The notes below the pieces were generated by a model. The model saw only the letters and a program-made list of their open reading frames with translations. It was not told the DNA's origin and searched no databases. A program made the position numbers and the translations under genes. Positions 42,762 through 51,576 of a stretch of 64,000 nucleotides of DNA are shown in pieces (within the stretch, counting starts at the first letter, position 1; the number at the start of each line of letters is the position of its first letter). The stretch comes from Marmoricola sp. (GTDB taxonomy: Bacteria > Actinomycetota > Actinomycetes > Propionibacteriales > Nocardioidaceae), in the NCBI GenBank assembly GCA_025964795.1, contig JAOPYC010000182.1, positions 1-64,000 on the forward strand. The letters are read 5' to 3'.

Positions 42762-44213
42762 ATGACCACCACCGCTCCCGCCCCGTCGCACACCTACCCG
42801 TCCCTGCGCGCGGCCTGGATCCCCCTCGCCGCCCTGTGCCTGGCCTTCTTCGTCGAGATGGTCGACAACACGCTGCTGTCCATCGCGCTGCCCACCATCG
42901 GTCGTGACCTCGGCAGCGGCACCACCGCGCTCCAGTGGGTCACGGGCGCCTACTCGTTGACCTTCGGCGGCCTGCTGCTCACCGCCGGGTCGATCGCGGA
43001 CCGCTTCGGCCGTCGACGCGTCCTGCTGGTCGGTCTCGCCATCTTCGGCCTGCTGAGCCTGTGCATCGTCGTCGTCTCCACCGCGGGCGAGCTGATCGCG
43101 CTGCGCGCCGGGCTCGGCATCGCCGCCGCGGCGATGGCGCCGATCACCAACTCGCTCGTGTTCCGCCTGTTCGAGGACAAGGCGCTGCGGATGCGGGCCA
43201 TGACGCTGATGATCGTCGTCGGCATGTCCGGCTTCGTCCTCGGCCCGGTGCTCGGCGGCAGCGTGCTGACCCACGTCCGCTGGGAGTGGCTGCTGGTCGT
43301 CAACGCCCCGATCGCGCTGGTCGCGTGCATCGGGGTCCGCCTCGGCGTACCGGCCGACCGGCCCGAGGACCTCACCGACGACGTGCTCGACCTACCGGGC
43401 GCGCTGCTCAGCATCACGACCATCGGCCTGGCCTGCTACGCGATGACCAGCGGGGTCGAGCACGGATGGCTCGCCGCGGTGACGGTGGCCTCGGCCGTCG
43501 GCGCCGTCGTCGCGGCCGTCGCCTTCGTGCACCACGAGCGCCGCAGCGCCTCGCCCATGCTGGACCTGGGGCTCTTCTCGAGCGGCATCGTGCGCGGAGC
43601 CTCCATCGCGCAGGTCGGGACCGCCATCGCAATGGCCAGCGTGATGTTCGGGCTGATCCTGCACTTCCAGTACGCCGACGGCTGGAGCCCGATGCGGGCC
43701 GGCCTGGCGAACCTGCCGATCATCGTGACGATGATCCTCGCGACGCCGCTCTCGGAGTGGCTCGCCCGGCAGTTCGGCCACCGCGTCGCGTGCTTGGTGG
43801 GCGCCGCCTGCCTGGCCGGATCACTGGCGGGCCTCTCCTGGGGTGTCGACCACGGCTATCTCGCGATCGCGGTCTGCATGATCGTGATGACCGTCGGGCT
43901 GAGGACCGTGATGACGATCTGCGCCGTGGCGCTCGTCGACGCGATGCCGAGCAACCGCACCTCGATCGGCGCGGCGCTGAACGACACCGCCCAGGAGGTC
44001 GGCACGAGCATCGGCACCGCCGTGGTCGGCACCCTGATCGCCGCGCTGGTCACCACGACGCTGCCGACCGGGACATGGAGCAGCGACCTCGTCGCCTCGT
44101 TCTTCCACGGCGAGCGGGTCACCTACGCGGTGCTGGCCGTGATCGTCGGACTGGTCGCGGCCGGCGGCGCCCTGACCCTCACCGACTCCCACAACCTCGA
44201 GAAAGCCCACTGA
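42762..44213 (+). CDS. MFS drug-type exporter (EmrB/QacA, 14 segments)
   Basis: A 483-residue transporter with about 14 membrane segments. Motifs: LAFFVEMVDNTLLSIALPTIGRDL (motif D1), GSIADRFGRRRVLLVG (motif A) and GFVLGPVLGGSVL (motif C of antiporters). It is expected to export a lipophilic drug or metabolite by proton antiport. ATG at 42762 has AGGTGA (42751-42756) at the right distance. It is controlled by the TetR at 41962-42663 through the triple operator. A flavodoxin-like reductase gene follows closely and may belong to the same response. Confidence 0.92.
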   Translation: MTTTAPAPSHTYPSLRAAWIPLAALCLAFFVEMVDNTLLSIALPTIGRDLGSGTTALQWVTGAYSLTFGGLLLTAGSIADRFGRRRVLLVGLAIFGLLSLCIVVVSTAGELIALRAGLGIAAAAMAPITNSLVFRLFEDKALRMRAMTLMIVVGMSGFVLGPVLGGSVLTHVRWEWLLVVNAPIALVACIGVRLGVPADRPEDLTDDVLDLPGALLSITTIGLACYAMTSGVEHGWLAAVTVASAVGAVVAAVAFVHHERRSASPMLDLGLFSSGIVRGASIAQVGTAIAMASVMFGLILHFQYADGWSPMRAGLANLPIIVTMILATPLSEWLARQFGHRVACLVGAACLAGSLAGLSWGVDHGYLAIAVCMIVMTVGLRTVMTICAVALVDAMPSNRTSIGAALNDTAQEVGTSIGTAVVGTLIAALVTTTLPTGTWSSDLVASFFHGERVTYAVLAVIVGLVAAGGALTLTDSHNLEKAH

Positions 44214-44270
44214 CCGTCAGCCATGAGGACCGATCTGCATGACATGGCAGAGCCTGGGAACAGGTCGCGC

Positions 44271-44903
44271 ATGTCATCGATCTCCGTCCTCGTCCTGTCC
44301 TGCTCCCTCAAGCCGACGCCTGCCCCGTCGAGCTCGGTGCTGCTGGGCACCCAGGTCCTCGACGCCCTGCGGGAGTCGGGCGAGTCCCAGGGCGTCGAGG
44401 TCACCGGCGAGGTGGTCCGGGTCGTCGACCACGACGTGAGGTTCGGCGTCACCACGGACGAGGGCGGCGGCGACGGCTGGCCCCCGCTCCGGGACAAGAT
44501 GCTGCGGGCCGACATCCTCGTGCTCGCCACCCCGATCTGGATGGGACAGCCGGCCTCGGTCTGCAAGATGGTCCTCGAGCGGCTCGACGCCGAGGTGTCC
44601 GAGACCGACGAGCAGGGCCGGATGCTGACCTACGGCAAGGTCGCGGTCGTCGCAGTCGTCGGGAACGAGGACGGCGCCCACCACACCACCGCCGAGCTCT
44701 TCCAGTCCCTCAACGACGTCGGCTTCACCGTGGCCGCGAGCGGCAGCACCTACTGGGTCGGCGAGGCCATGCAGGCCGTGGACTACAACGACCACGAGAC
44801 CACGCCGGAGAAGACCGACGGCACCACGAAGACCGCCGCCGGCACCGCGCTGCACCTGGCCCGCCTGCTGCAGGACCACCCCTACCCCGGCCCGCCCGGA
44901 TGA
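44271..44903 (+). CDS. NADPH-dependent FMN reductase-like flavoprotein
   Basis: A 210-residue flavodoxin-fold protein. The FMN phosphate-binding start is VLVLSCSLKPTPAPSSSVLL, and the loops LATPIWMGQPASVCKMVLERLD and AVVAVVGNEDGAHHT are typical of the NADPH-dependent FMN reductase family. It probably reduces quinones, azo or nitro compounds. I chose ATG 44271 to begin at the conserved strand; upstream ATGs at 44223 and 44244 are possible. It lies 57 bp after the MFS exporter, so the two may form a detoxification unit controlled by the TetR. Confidence 0.8.
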   Translation: MSSISVLVLSCSLKPTPAPSSSVLLGTQVLDALRESGESQGVEVTGEVVRVVDHDVRFGVTTDEGGGDGWPPLRDKMLRADILVLATPIWMGQPASVCKMVLERLDAEVSETDEQGRMLTYGKVAVVAVVGNEDGAHHTTAELFQSLNDVGFTVAASGSTYWVGEAMQAVDYNDHETTPEKTDGTTKTAAGTALHLARLLQDHPYPGPPG

Positions 44904-44972
44904 GCGTCGACTGGAAGAACGTGCGTCGGGTGGCGGGTGGCCTTCTTCCTCCCGCGCCCCGCGCGCCACTGA

Positions 44973-45386
44973 TCAGCCCTCGTCAGGGACCTCCGACCCC
45001 GCGATGACGCGGTGCAGCTCGCCCAGCAGGTCGCGCATGGGTCGCCCCTTCTGCAGGTAGCCGTGGGCACCACGGTCGGCGGTGATCCGCGCCATCTCCT
45101 GCGGACCGAACCCGGACAGCATGACGACCTTCGCCCGTGGACAGACCTGCCGCAGGACCGGCAGGGCCTCCAGCCCGTCCATCACCGGCATCGAGATGTC
45201 CAGCAGCACCAGGTCCGGCGAGTGCGAGCTGGCCAGCTCGATCCCCTCCAGGCCGTTGCCGGCCACCGCCACGACCTTGAAGTCTCCGGTGCGCTCGAGC
45301 GCGAGCTTCATCAGCTCGCAGAGGTCAGGCGTGTCGTCCACGAGGAGGACCCGCACGGGGTCGTCCAGCTGGCGCGCGCTCGTCAT
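44973..45386 (-). CDS. Stand-alone response regulator receiver
   Basis: A 137-residue receiver domain without an output domain. The acidic pair is VLLVDDTPD, the phosphorylated aspartate is in DLVLLDISMP, the switch threonine/serine in VMLSGF and the lysine in YLQKGRP. Such single-domain receivers work as phosphate sinks, in motility-like signalling or as partners in phosphorelay. No kinase gene is adjacent. TACTCT (45398-45393, minus strand) lies 6 bases upstream of the ATG, so it is probably a leaderless gene. It is divergent from the DUF1345-like membrane protein. Confidence 0.9.
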   Translation of the reverse strand: MTSARQLDDPVRVLLVDDTPDLCELMKLALERTGDFKVVAVAGNGLEGIELASSHSPDLVLLDISMPVMDGLEALPVLRQVCPRAKVVMLSGFGPQEMARITADRGAHGYLQKGRPMRDLLGELHRVIAGSEVPDEG

Positions 45387-45522
45387 CCGGTGAGAGTAGT
45401 GGTCCGTCGTCCTCGATGAGCCGTCTTGGGGGCAAGTCCCACCCCACTGTCTCCGCGGCCTTTCTCCAGGGCGCCCAGCGTGGGTGACCTGCGGGCCGGA
45501 CCTCGCGTGGTTGGCTGCTCCC

Positions 45523-46236
45523 GTGAGTGCCGAGGACCTCGACGCCGAGCTCTCTCACCGACGGGTTGCCGCCGGCGAGAACCGGTTGCCCCCGGCCTGC
45601 GCCGTGGTGGTCGCGCTGGTCGTCTACGCACTGCTCCCGGCGCCCGTGCTCTTCACCAGCCGGCTGGTGATCCCGGCGCTCGAGATCCTGCTGCTGGTCG
45701 CGTTGCTCGCGACGAACCCACGGCGGATGACTCGCGAGACACGCCTGTCCCGCTGGGCCTCGACCGGTCTCGCCACGGTGGTCATCGGGACCAACCTCGT
45801 CTCGCTCGGGCTGCTGGTCTCAGAGCTGTCCAGCAAGTCATCCAGCGGTGGCAACCTGCTGCTCGCCGCCATGCAGATCTGGGTGACGAACGTGATCGGG
45901 TTCGCCCTGCTGTTCTGGGAGCTCGACCGTGGCGGACCGGTGGCCCGGCGACGGGTCCGCCGCGACCAGATGGCCGACGCCGACTGGCGCTTCTCCCAGG
46001 ACGAGAACGACGACACCGTGCACGAGGTCAGCCGCACCTCCAGTAAGAAGTCGGGATGGGTGCCCATCTTCGTGGACTACCTCTACCTGTCCATCACCAA
46101 CTCCAGCGCGTTCAGCCCCACCGACACGATGCCCCTGACCAGCCGGGCCAAGGTGCTGATGGCGGTCGAGGCCTCGGCCGCCCTGGTGACCTCCCTGCTC
46201 GTGGTGGCCCGCGCGGTCGGTTCGCTCGGCGGCTGA
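45523..46236 (+). CDS. DUF1345-like integral membrane protein
   Basis: A 237-residue protein with about five membrane segments. The region YLYLSITNSSAFSPTDTMP followed by LTSRAKVLMAVEASAALVT is the DUF1345 signature; the family has no known function. The N-terminal cytoplasmic stretch is charged. GTG at 45523 was chosen as the last start before the first membrane segment; an ATG at 45484 is possible but lies in the promoter region. No partner gene in the same direction follows, and the next gene converges, with 10 bp between stops. Confidence 0.75.
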   Translation: MSAEDLDAELSHRRVAAGENRLPPACAVVVALVVYALLPAPVLFTSRLVIPALEILLLVALLATNPRRMTRETRLSRWASTGLATVVIGTNLVSLGLLVSELSSKSSSGGNLLLAAMQIWVTNVIGFALLFWELDRGGPVARRRVRRDQMADADWRFSQDENDDTVHEVSRTSSKKSGWVPIFVDYLYLSITNSSAFSPTDTMPLTSRAKVLMAVEASAALVTSLLVVARAVGSLGG

Positions 46237-46245
46237 GGCCAGGGC

Positions 46246-47328
46246 TCAGGCCCAGGACTGCTCCGTTCGGACGGCCAGGTCCTCGACGACCGACCTCAGC
46301 TCCCCTGTGGCCTCGAGCACGCGACGCTGCCGGGTGGCGCCGCCGCCGCGCGAGACCAGGCGGTCGAAGCTCTCGCCGACCAGCTCCAGGTCCCCGGCCT
46401 CTTCCAACGCGGGGCGCACGAAGTCCACGGTGGCCCCGAAGACGTCACGTGGTGCCTCAAGTGACCGCTCGACCGGGTGCACCAGGTCAGCCGACAGGCC
46501 ATACCGGGCCGCTCGCCACCCCGCGACGCGCAGCAGGTCGCCCCTCCAGGCGAGCGGGCCGGTGTCCTCGGCCACCGTCGCCACCAGAGCGCGTGCCAGC
46601 ACCGCTACCAGGACGGCATCCTCGAGGTCGGTGCACACGTCGGCGACCCGGATCTCCACGGTCGGGAATCTCTGGGCCAGCCGGACGTCGTAGTAGAGCA
46701 TCCCCCGGTCGAGGCTGCCGCCCCAGTCGATCATCTGGTCCGCCACCCTCCGGTAGGTCTCCACGTCGCCGAACGACTCGGCCGCACCCGCCGTCGGCCA
46801 CCGGCCCCACACCTGGGAGCGCCAGCTCGCGTGCCCGGTGTCCACTCCCCGCCAGTACGGCGAGTTGGCACCCAACGCGACCAGCAGGGGCAGCCACGGC
46901 CGGATACCGTCGATGACCCGCACCGCCTCCTTCTCCGAGGCGACGTCGACGTGCATGTGCATCGCGCACACCAACGAGCGGCGGGCGAGCTCGCCGTACT
47001 CCGACTCGATCCGCAGGTAGCGCGCCGTCGGTGTGATGGTGTCGTCCTCCTCGGGCAGCACGGGCGTCGGCATCGCCACCGCGCGCACTCCGGCCGCAGC
47101 CGCCGCCTCACCGACCGCGCGGCGCCCGGACCTGAGCGCGTCGAGCAGCCGGTCGGCCCGCTCGCACGGGGACGTCGACGTCTCGACCTGTTGGAGGAAG
47201 AGCTCCTCCCCCACCTCCTCCTCACCGTCGTACGCCGAGACAGCCGCTCGTGAGCGCGCCGAGAGTCGTCCCGTCGCGGGGTCGACCAGCATGAGCTCTT
47301 CCTCGACCCCGATCTTGCGCACCGACAT
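46246..47328 (-). CDS. Glutamate-cysteine ligase family 2 protein (YbdK-like)
   Basis: A 360-residue GCS2-type carboxylate-amine ligase. The ATP/metal site begins at IGVEEELMLVDPATG with the conserved triple-glutamate; LQQVETSTSP, CAMHMHVDVASEKEAV and VEIRVADVCTDLEDAVL are further family motifs. Members make gamma-glutamyl or related amide bonds; in actinobacteria without glutathione the product may be gamma-glutamylcysteine or an ergothioneine precursor (EgtA-like). No egt genes are near, so I leave the product open. ATG at 47328 starts the conserved sequence; an in-frame GTG at 47364 is less likely. Confidence 0.87.
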   Translation of the reverse strand: MSVRKIGVEEELMLVDPATGRLSARSRAAVSAYDGEEEVGEELFLQQVETSTSPCERADRLLDALRSGRRAVGEAAAAAGVRAVAMPTPVLPEEDDTITPTARYLRIESEYGELARRSLVCAMHMHVDVASEKEAVRVIDGIRPWLPLLVALGANSPYWRGVDTGHASWRSQVWGRWPTAGAAESFGDVETYRRVADQMIDWGGSLDRGMLYYDVRLAQRFPTVEIRVADVCTDLEDAVLVAVLARALVATVAEDTGPLAWRGDLLRVAGWRAARYGLSADLVHPVERSLEAPRDVFGATVDFVRPALEEAGDLELVGESFDRLVSRGGGATRQRRVLEATGELRSVVEDLAVRTEQSWA

Positions 47329-47403
47329 GTGTGTCTCGTGCCCCGCTGACGATCCGGCAATCACGGCTGACGGAGCAAGCCACGCCCGGTGCCGGCCGTT
47401 CGA

Positions 47404-49383
47404 CTAGTTCACGACGGCGACGGGCTGCGGGTTGCGGGCGCCGGTGACCGGCACAGCCGCAACCCAGGGGCCCGTGCCGAGACGGGTCAGGGTGAGCACC
47501 CGATAGGTCCCCGGCGCCGCCGTCGACGGGACCTTGACCGTGCACCGGTACTGGTGCGCCGACGCGACGTACGGACACGACGCCTGGGTCGTCAGGGTGT
47601 TCTGCGGCGACCGCACCTGGACCATCGTGGGCACCGACTGCGCCGTCGCGTCGTTGAGCTGGGCCCCGGTGGAACCGCCCAGAACCACGGCGAACATCAC
47701 CGTGCTTCCCCGCTTGAACGGGGGATTCGACGACGGGGCCAGGTAGCCGCGGAAGGCCTGGGTGACCTGCAGTGCATTGGCGTGGGTGATCGCCTTCCCG
47801 GCACGGTTGGTGAAGACCGTGCGGTAGAGGTTCCCGTTGGCGGCCGCCGTGGCGACCACGACCAGCGACCTACCGGTGGCGCCGGGGACGTTGGACCAGG
47901 TCTTGCCACCGTCCCGCGACCGCTGCCACTGCGCACCGGGAGTCGGGGTTCCCGTGGCGTCGGCGCCGAGCGTCACCGACTTCCCTGTGATCACGACACC
48001 GGGCAGTGGATCCTTGGTCACCACGGGAGCGTGGTCGGGCGGAGGCTTGGTGATCCGGTAGGAGCCGTTGTCCGTCTCGCTGTTCTGGTACTGGTCCGCA
48101 TCCGCCGAGGTGAAGCACACCTTGAGCTCGTAGGGTCCCGCGCTCCCGAAGCCGTGAGTCAGCGTCGCCTTGCCGTCCGCTCCCACCGCGGCCGAGGCCG
48201 TGGGCGATCCCGACCCGCACGCGCCGGTGGCCTGCCAGACCACGCTGCCCTGGGGGATGGATCCGTCAGCGGCGCTGAGCACGACCCTCATGGTCACCGT
48301 CTGACCGGTGAGGGCACCGCCTGTGGGTGAGACGGAGCTGATCGACGTGGTGGTGGTCACCGGTCCGACGTCGAGGCAGCAGCTGAAGTCCTCGCTGGAC
48401 TGGTAGGCGTCGTAGTCATCCGGCTTGAAGCACGCGTTCAGGCTGTAGGAGTCGTAGGGCGACGTGAGGGTGTAGGTCATCGTCGCCTTGCCGTCCGCGC
48501 CCACCCGTTCGGAGGCCACCGGCCCCATGCACGCGCCTCCGTCGTCCCAGTAGACCCGCCCCTGCGGCACCGACCCGTCCGCCGCCGTCACCTGGGCCGT
48601 GAGCGTCACCGGTTGTCCCGGTCGTGCCACGGCCGGAGGCTGCGGCGAGACCAGCACCGTGGTCGTCGCGATCGGTCCGACGTCGAGGCAGCAGCTGAAG
48701 TCCTCACTGGACTGGTAGACGTTGTAGTCGGTTGGCTTGAAGCAGGCGTTCAGGCTGTAGGTGTCATAGGCCGTGCTGTGCGCGTAGGTCATCGTGGCCG
48801 TGCCGTCCGCCTCCACCGGCGCCGAGGCCACGGGACCCAGGCACGCGCCCCCGTCGTCCCAGTAGACCCGGCCCTGCGGCACCGACCCGTCCGCCGCGGT
48901 CACCTTCGCCGTGAACGTCACCGTCTGGCCCGTCCTCGCCACCGCCGGAGGCTGCGGGGAGACCAGCACCGTGGTGGTGGGGATCGTCTGCACCTTCAGG
49001 CAGCAGCTGAAGTCCTCGCTGGACTGGTAGACGTTGTAGTCGGTTGGCTTGAAGCAGGCGTTCAGGCTGTAGGTGTCATAGGCCGTGCTGTGCGCGTAGG
49101 TCATCGTGGCCGTCCCATCCGCCTCCACCGGCGCCGAGGCCACGAGACCCAGGCACGCGCCCCCGTCGTCCCAGTAGACCCGGCCCTGCGGCACCGACCC
49201 GTCCGCCGCGGTCACCTTCGCCGTGAACGTCACCTCGTGCCCGACGTACGCCGTCGTGCCCGGCGCCGGCGAGACCAGCACCGTGGTGGTCGCGATCGGG
49301 TCGGCCGCCCGGGCAGGCGTGGCGAGGAGCGGCACGGAGAGCATCATCAGCAGCAGCGCCAGGCACGATCTCGAGCGAGACAT
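47404..49383 (-). CDS. Secreted protein with tandem Ig-like repeats
   Basis: A 659-residue exported protein. A signal peptide ends at about residue 27 (LLATPARA). Three almost identical modules of 104 residues follow, each with GSVPQGRVYWDDGGAC, TMTYAHSTAYDTYSLNACF and YQSSEDFSCCL, so each carries four cysteines and probably disulfides; a fourth, more divergent copy is next, then an Ig-like domain and a C-terminal region of about 120 residues. It looks like a surface adhesin or spacer. No sortase motif or membrane anchor is seen. AGAGGGAC precedes the ATG at 49383. Confidence 0.85.
   Translation of the reverse strand: MSRSRSCLALLLMMLSVPLLATPARAADPIATTTVLVSPAPGTTAYVGHEVTFTAKVTAADGSVPQGRVYWDDGGACLGLVASAPVEADGTATMTYAHSTAYDTYSLNACFKPTDYNVYQSSEDFSCCLKVQTIPTTTVLVSPQPPAVARTGQTVTFTAKVTAADGSVPQGRVYWDDGGACLGPVASAPVEADGTATMTYAHSTAYDTYSLNACFKPTDYNVYQSSEDFSCCLDVGPIATTTVLVSPQPPAVARPGQPVTLTAQVTAADGSVPQGRVYWDDGGACMGPVASERVGADGKATMTYTLTSPYDSYSLNACFKPDDYDAYQSSEDFSCCLDVGPVTTTTSISSVSPTGGALTGQTVTMRVVLSAADGSIPQGSVVWQATGACGSGSPTASAAVGADGKATLTHGFGSAGPYELKVCFTSADADQYQNSETDNGSYRITKPPPDHAPVVTKDPLPGVVITGKSVTLGADATGTPTPGAQWQRSRDGGKTWSNVPGATGRSLVVVATAAANGNLYRTVFTNRAGKAITHANALQVTQAFRGYLAPSSNPPFKRGSTVMFAVVLGGSTGAQLNDATAQSVPTMVQVRSPQNTLTTQASCPYVASAHQYRCTVKVPSTAAPGTYRVLTLTRLGTGPWVAAVPVTGARNPQPVAVVN
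48345..49290. repeat. Three tandem 312-bp repeats inside the Ig-protein gene
   Basis: The word GCAGCTGAAGTC recurs at 48379, 48691 and 49003, exactly 312 bp (104 codons) apart, with long identical stretches between the second and third copy. The high DNA identity points to recent duplication or gene conversion. Copy number is likely to vary among strains and the repeats may confound short-read assembly. Confidence 0.85.
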
Positions 49384-49564
49384 GTGGTCCCTCTTCATTT
49401 CGGACGCGGGACCCTCACCGGGTCCGACTTGCTCAGGAGATTGGCAGCGGGCGCCCGCTCACGGCAACGAGTCGATCGGATGGGCCTAGTCCACCGGCGT
49501 CAGGTCGTATCAGGCTCACCCCTGCGCCCCTCTGTGATCGCGCGAGCGACGCCGGGGAAGGATC
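49384..49564. other. Gap between Ig-repeat gene and small membrane protein gene
   Basis: A 181-bp stretch with the Ig-repeat gene start on its left and the end of the small membrane protein gene on its right, both on the minus strand. It should hold the promoter of the Ig-repeat gene. No clear hexamer pair, hairpin or operator was seen. Confidence 0.3.
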
Positions 49565-49825
49565 TCAGGCGGCGTCGAGGCGCAACGAGCGGCGCTCATG
49601 CAGCGTCACGAGCGCGGAGTGCGCGGCGACGCCGGACCAGAGGAGGTTCGACGCGACGCTCGGCCAGGCGCCGTAGGCAGTGCTCGCACTCGCGGCCAGG
49701 AGCCCCCCCACCCCGTTGAGGGCGGCATAGCGCAGGGAGGCTGCGTGCCACTCGCCTCGGCTCAACATCACGTAGGCGCCGATAGTGCCCAACGTGCCGG
49801 ACCAGCCCATGGCCAGCGCGATCAT
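49565..49825 (-). CDS. Small membrane protein (CBU_0592-like)
   Basis: An 86-residue protein with two to three membrane segments (MIALAMGWSGTLGTIGAYVM, AALNGVGGLLAASASTAYGAW, NLLWSGVAAHSALVTL). The pattern is that of small CBU_0592-like membrane proteins, whose role is unknown. GAGGAA stands 7 bases before the ATG. It is divergent from a LysR-type regulator gene, 117 bp away, and is a natural candidate for its target. The C-terminus ends with a basic stretch (HERRSLRLDAA). Confidence 0.65.
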   Translation of the reverse strand: MIALAMGWSGTLGTIGAYVMLSRGEWHAASLRYAALNGVGGLLAASASTAYGAWPSVASNLLWSGVAAHSALVTLHERRSLRLDAA

Positions 49826-49942
49826 GCCGTGTTCCTCGTTGTCTCTCGTGCTGGACGATCCTCGCCCGACACCACCATCGTGAGCCTTCGGTGGGTTTAG
49901 CGCAATGGCACTTGAGTACATCCGGTGTGTAGCATCGCTAAT

Positions 49943-50866
49943 GTGATCCTGGACCCTCGCCGGCTGCGTTTCCTGCTCGCCGTGGCGCGGTACGGCGGCG
50001 TCCTGGCGGCCGCCGACGAGCTGGCCGTCACAGCGTCCGCCGTGTCGCAGCAGCTGGCCAGGCTGGAGCGGGAGACGGGACGCACGCTGCTCCAGCGGAC
50101 TCCGTCCGGAAGCGTGCTCACCCCCGCCGGGCTGGCGCTCGCCGAGGCGGCCGAGGACGTGGAGCGCGCCCTGGCGGTGGCGCGCTCGCGGCTCGAGCAC
50201 GATGACGCGTCGGTCAGCGGCAAGGTCCGGGTCGGGGGGTTCCAGTCCTTCCTCACCAACGTCCTGTCCCCCTCACTGCCCGAGTGGCGCCAGCGTCATC
50301 CCGCCCTGGTGATCGAGACCGTCGAGGCGGAGGAGGCCGAGCTGGTACGGGCCCTGCGCACGGGGGCGATCGACGGCGTCATCGTGGAGCTCGACGCCGG
50401 TGAGGGGTACACGCCGCCCCGCGGCACCACCGACGTACCCCTGCTCGACGAGCCGTGGAAGCTCCTGGTCCCTCCGGGTGCGCTGCTGGCCACCGACGTC
50501 GTCGACCTCGGGCGGGTGGGGCTTCCCTGGCTGGGGATCGACCCCTCCACGGCGAGCGGCAAGGCCGTGGAACGTGTCCGTCGCCGGCTCGGTGGCGACC
50601 TCTCCAGCCTGCACACCTACAGCAGCTACCAGAACGCCGTCGCCCTCGTCGCCGCCGGCGAAGGGGTCACGCTGGTGCCCTCCCTGGCCCTGGAGGGGCT
50701 GCGCACCGACCACGTCGACGCACTGGTCATTCCCGGTCTCGGCCTGCGTCGCGTCGCGCTGCGCCACCTGACGCGCAGCCGGGCGACCAGCCCCTCCCTG
50801 GACACGGCCACCAGCCTCATCCGCGAAGCCGCGGCGGCCTTCTCCTACGAGGCCTCCGGTCCCTGA
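49943..50866 (+). CDS. LysR family transcriptional regulator
   Basis: A 307-residue LTTR. The winged helix is at about 3-62 (RRLRFLLAVARYGGVLAAADELAVTASAVSQQLARLE) and the PBP-like effector domain follows (GKVRVGGFQSFLTNVLSP ... GEGVTLVPSLAL). The GTG at 49943 has TAGCAT (49930-49935) at exactly 7 nt, so it is probably leaderless. Genes of this type usually control the divergent gene, here the small membrane protein at 49565-49825. CAATGGCACTTG (about 49903-49914) in the gap is a possible binding element. The ligand cannot be predicted. Confidence 0.9.
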   Translation: MILDPRRLRFLLAVARYGGVLAAADELAVTASAVSQQLARLERETGRTLLQRTPSGSVLTPAGLALAEAAEDVERALAVARSRLEHDDASVSGKVRVGGFQSFLTNVLSPSLPEWRQRHPALVIETVEAEEAELVRALRTGAIDGVIVELDAGEGYTPPRGTTDVPLLDEPWKLLVPPGALLATDVVDLGRVGLPWLGIDPSTASGKAVERVRRRLGGDLSSLHTYSSYQNAVALVAAGEGVTLVPSLALEGLRTDHVDALVIPGLGLRRVALRHLTRSRATSPSLDTATSLIREAAAAFSYEASGP

Positions 50867-50890
50867 CGCCCAGCGCGGCGTCGACCACCC

Positions 50891-50921
50891 TTGCGCGGTA
50901 TTCAACCTACTGGTTGAATAC
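50891..50921 (+). promoter_or_regulatory. Promoter with perfect 24-bp operator palindrome
   Basis: GTATTCAACC (50898-50907), TACT, GGTTGAATAC (50912-50921) is a perfect 10/4/10 inverted repeat. It covers the spacer and -10 (TTGAAT 50914-50919) of a promoter whose -35 is TTGCGC (50891-50896, 17 bp apart). TTCAACC-N4-GGTTGAA sites are bound by ArsR-family repressors of actinobacteria in my recollection, but no ArsR gene is present here, so the regulator acts from elsewhere. Confidence 0.65.
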
Positions 50922-50946
50922 CCGTTCACCCGTGAGTGGAGGACGC

Positions 50947-51516
50947 ATGCCAGACCCAGCAGCAGATCACCGCCAGACCGCCGGCCGGTTCACAGACCTC
51001 GTGCGGAGCGCGGACCCGAGGTCGTGGGACAACCCCGCCCCCGTCGACGGGTGGACAGCACGCGACGTCGTCGGGCACCTGGTCGAGTGGTTCCCCGGTT
51101 TCCTCCAGGGCGGCGCCGGGATCACCCTGCCGTCCGGCCCCTCCCCGGCCGTCGACCCGGTCGGGGCGTGGACGAGCCAGGCCGACGCCGTGCAGGCACT
51201 CCTCGACGACCCGGAGACCCCCGGCAAGGTGCTGAGCAACCCGCACATCGGCGACGTGCCGCTGGACCAGGCGATCGCGAACTTCTACACCGCCGACGTC
51301 TTCATGCACACCTGGGACCTGGCCCGCGCGACCGGACAGCCGATCGCCCTCGACGAGGGGCGCTGCGCCGAGATGCTCGCAGGCATGCAGCCCATCGACG
51401 AGCTCCTCCGCTCGAGCGGTCAGTACGGCCCCAAGGTCGACGTACCGGAGAGCGCACCGGCGATGGACCGGCTGATGGGGTTCATCGGCCGCGATCCGGG
51501 CTGGTCGCTCTCGTAG
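50947..51516 (+). CDS. TIGR03086-like metal-binding protein (mycothiol-dependent DinB fold)
   Basis: A 189-residue protein of the DinB/maleylpyruvate isomerase-like fold. The metal ligands are in VVGHLVEW (His) and FMHTWDLARATG (His with Asp), and the spacing DGWTARDVVGHL ... DVFMHTWDLA is the TIGR03086 pattern. Members are thought to use mycothiol. GGAGGA lies just before the ATG. The gene has its own promoter under a strong palindromic operator (50898-50921). It is probably induced by a compound sensed by an unlinked ArsR-type repressor. Confidence 0.85.
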   Translation: MPDPAADHRQTAGRFTDLVRSADPRSWDNPAPVDGWTARDVVGHLVEWFPGFLQGGAGITLPSGPSPAVDPVGAWTSQADAVQALLDDPETPGKVLSNPHIGDVPLDQAIANFYTADVFMHTWDLARATGQPIALDEGRCAEMLAGMQPIDELLRSSGQYGPKVDVPESAPAMDRLMGFIGRDPGWSLS

Positions 51517-51544
51517 CGACCTCCGTGGGCCGACCTCAGGCCAG

Positions 51545-51571
51545 GGGTCTTGGTGGCGAAGCCCGAGACCC
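51545..51571. terminator. Hairpin between TIGR03086-like gene and two-component operon
   Basis: GGGTCT (51545-51550) pairs with AGACCC (51566-51571), and GGC (51555-51557) with GCC (51561-51563) inside. It stands 28 bp after the stop at 51516 and just upstream of the CAGGT repeats of the next operon. No T-run is present. Confidence 0.4.
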
Positions 51572-51576
51572 GCGGT

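Noticed and set aside
44900-45007. A short frame MSVDWKNVRRVAGGLL after the flavoprotein gene, with an ATGA overlap
   Set aside because: It has a suggestive overlap, but only about 35 codons, a proline/arginine-rich end and it runs into the receiver gene on the other strand. Too weak to call.
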